A stretch of DNA of 32,281 bases, from assembly GCA_964591605.1 (NCBI GenBank), contig CAZQEN010000041.1, positions 1 to 32,281 on the forward strand. The letters are read 5' to 3'. Positions 31,173 through 32,281 of this stretch are shown one piece after another. The position numbers and the translations under genes are program-made. Under the pieces are notes generated by a model. That model ran no database searches and was not told the origin of the DNA. It saw only the letters and a program-made list of their open reading frames with translations. The first letter of the stretch is position 1. Every line of letters begins with the position of its first letter. Origin of the DNA: CAYLLT01 sp964591605 (GTDB taxonomy: Bacteria > Planctomycetota > Phycisphaerae > UBA1845 > PWPN01).

Positions 31173-31546
31173 CACTTGTGGATCGCCAAGCTCTTTTTTG
31201 TCCGCGTGTCGGCGCCCACGCCAGGCGTTGCCGCGCTCCTGCACTCTCAGAATGGCGACTCCCGAGGGATTGGGCGCATCGCTCGGCCAGGTCTGCAAGG
31301 CGTTGGTACGCTGGAACACGGTCTTCTGTGTAGAATAGAGCGATCAGGGCTGACACTCCTCGGATCAGAATCGGGCGAATCGGGCAGTTTCGCAAGCAGG
31401 GCAACGGCATCACGCGCCGGAAGCGGGCCGCAGAGGCGCCGTTCGGGCACGCCACTCAGCAGGCCGTGCCGTCGGAACAACGAAGATGCGCGGACATGCG
31501 TCTCGCGAGCGCTTCTTCGCGCAGTAGAGAGTAAGGGACTTGCTGC

Positions 31547-32200
31547 ATGGTCGACGAAACGAGAACGGAATCGCTGCTCGTCCGCGCTGCGGGGGGGGAC
31601 GGGGCGGCGTGGGGAGCGCTGCTGACGGCCCACCAGGAGCGGCTGGCGCGAATGGTCGCGTTCCGCATGGAACCGAGGCTCCGCGGGCGGATTGACGCGG
31701 CGGACGTGCTGCAGGAGGCGTTCATCGCCGCCACGGAGCGGCGGGCAGAGTTTTTCGCCCAGACCGCGTCCCGATCTGCATCGGGATTGTTCCTGTGGCT
31801 GCGGTGGATGGTCGGCAACACGCTTCTGGAACTGCACCGGCATCACCTGGGCGTCAAGATGCGCGATGTCAGACGGGAAGTTGCGTCCGGCCGCAGCTCG
31901 GATGGCGACGGAGTTGACACCACGCGAGTCGCGCTGGTGGCGCAACTGACGGCCGGTTGCACCGGGCCGGCGACGGCGGCGGGGCGCGCCGAACTCAGGG
32001 AGCGGGTCAACGAGGTCATCGGCCAGATGGAGCCCATCGATCGGGAGGTGCTCGCACTGCGTCACTATGAACAATTGACTAACGCGGAGGCGGCGCAGGT
32101 GCTCGGAATCCAGGAACGTGCTGCGGCCAAGCGTTACCTGCGCGCTCTGGAGCGGCTGAGGGAAGCGATGTCCAGCATGACCGGCGAAGTGAGCGGTTAG
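31547..32200 (+). CDS. ECF-type sigma-70 family factor
   Basis: Directs RNA polymerase to a dedicated promoter set. The 217 residues have region 2 (about 25-105: LLTAHQERLARMVAFRMEP, then DAADVLQEAFIAATER, the -10-binding part, then LFLWLRWMVGNTLLELHRHHL). A variable linker holds RREVASGRSSDGDG. Region 4 (about 152-207) has IDREVLALRHYEQLTNAEAAQVLGI and KRYLRALERLREAM, the -35-binding HTH. This is the planctomycete-type ECF layout with a long linker. AAGGGA eight bases before ATG 31547 supports the start. No anti-sigma factor is visible; the next gene starts four bases after the stop and may encode the partner. Confidence 0.92.
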   Translation: MVDETRTESLLVRAAGGDGAAWGALLTAHQERLARMVAFRMEPRLRGRIDAADVLQEAFIAATERRAEFFAQTASRSASGLFLWLRWMVGNTLLELHRHHLGVKMRDVRREVASGRSSDGDGVDTTRVALVAQLTAGCTGPATAAGRAELRERVNEVIGQMEPIDREVLALRHYEQLTNAEAAQVLGIQERAAAKRYLRALERLREAMSSMTGEVSG

Positions 32201-32204
32201 AGCC

Positions 32205-32281
32205 ATGACCGAACGTTATCACGAGCCATCCGTTCACCCGCAGCACAAGTCCGCGCCAGGAGAACACATGTCAGCCACCAC
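32205..32281 (+). CDS. Start of a gene downstream of the sigma factor (partial)
   Basis: An open frame from ATG 32205 runs off the window. Only about 25 residues are visible (MTERYHEPSVHPQ and on), too few to identify. A second in-frame ATG at 32268 has the better ribosome site (AGGAG about six bases upstream) and could be the true start. Planctomycete ECF genes are often followed by a membrane Ser/Thr kinase; that is only an expectation here. Confidence 0.5.
   Translation, partial: MTERYHEPSVHPQHKSAPGEHMSAT

Larger units (their letters stand above)
31005..31546. other. Divergent intergenic region before the sigma-factor gene
   Basis: About 540 bases. It holds the GTG ribosome site of the Tat protein, a tRNA-like stretch (31101-31172), a hairpin CCACAAG/CTTGTGG (31166-31172, 31175-31181) with a run of six T twelve bases later, and a TAGAAT box at 31331-31336 without a matching -35. 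Frames open on both strands through it are not protein-like. Confidence 0.5.

Noticed and set aside
31166..31199. Intrinsic terminator on the plus strand
   Set aside because: The hairpin is perfect, but the T run starts twelve bases after it, too far for a normal terminator.
31101..31200. Functional tRNA gene
   Set aside because: The acceptor stem has no 5' partner, the T stem has a mismatch and the anticodon stem does not form around a loop with U33; kept only as a remnant.

Overview
The window looks like a GC-rich member of the Planctomycetota, probably Phycisphaerae or a relative known from metagenomes. This is an inference from gene content, not a marker-gene placement. The clues are an S1 sulfatase with a CxPTR active site, a Gld-type ABC-2 exporter followed by a very large DUF4340 protein, a PEP-CTERM protein, several secreted proteins ending in paired Ca-binding repeats that close with FxxC, a pseudopilin, two Tat-exported hydrolase-like proteins and an ECF sigma factor followed by the start of another gene.

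Layout. 1-1297 (-): 3'-truncated gene for a large secreted protein. 1298-2107: divergent intergenic region with an AT-rich island and two inverted repeats. 2108-3751 (+): secreted sulfatase, convergent with a family 2 glycosyltransferase (3784-4734, -). 5155-12518 (+): four-gene transporter operon (ATPase, permease, GldG-like protein, DUF4340 protein) running by an ATGA overlap into acylphosphatase; rpmI-rplT follow with their own promoter. 13549-15626 (-): GT4 glycosyltransferase and truA as an ATGA-overlapping pair; the GT4 stop codon lies inside an intergenic palindrome. 15769-15975 (-) and 16052-17134 (+): a small Cys protein divergent from a GT9 heptosyltransferase-like enzyme. 17156-20276 (-): Tat-exported GH116-like enzyme followed by a DUF2442 and an excisionase-type HTH gene.

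20690-31004 is an accessory region for exported proteins: a pseudopilin, then four tandem paralogous secreted proteins (21766-27176, +). All four share a jelly-roll-like domain that begins near YDGF/YEPFDY and ends near DELRxGxxWAxVT, but their C-termini differ: the first has a PEP-CTERM tail, the other three have two dockerin-like Ca-binding repeats. A convergent two-gene unit (27184-31004, -) encodes a Tat-exported barrel-like protein and a secreted barrel-FN3-FN3 protein that carries the same terminal module. 31547-32200 (+) is an ECF sigma factor; a further gene starts at 32205.

How they may work together. The sulfatase, the GH116-like enzyme, the two barrel proteins and the lectin-like array fit an outward-facing glycan-handling locus, with the GT2, GT4 and GT9 enzymes on the building side. 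The most interesting feature is the shared two-EF-hand, FxxC-ended C-terminal module on four neighbouring exported proteins with unrelated or divergent N-termini, next to a paralog that uses PEP-CTERM instead. No cohesin, PEP-CTERM sortase or other receptor is visible here. Short intergenic palindromes and tandem repeats are scattered through the window, and one of them forms the end of a coding sequence.
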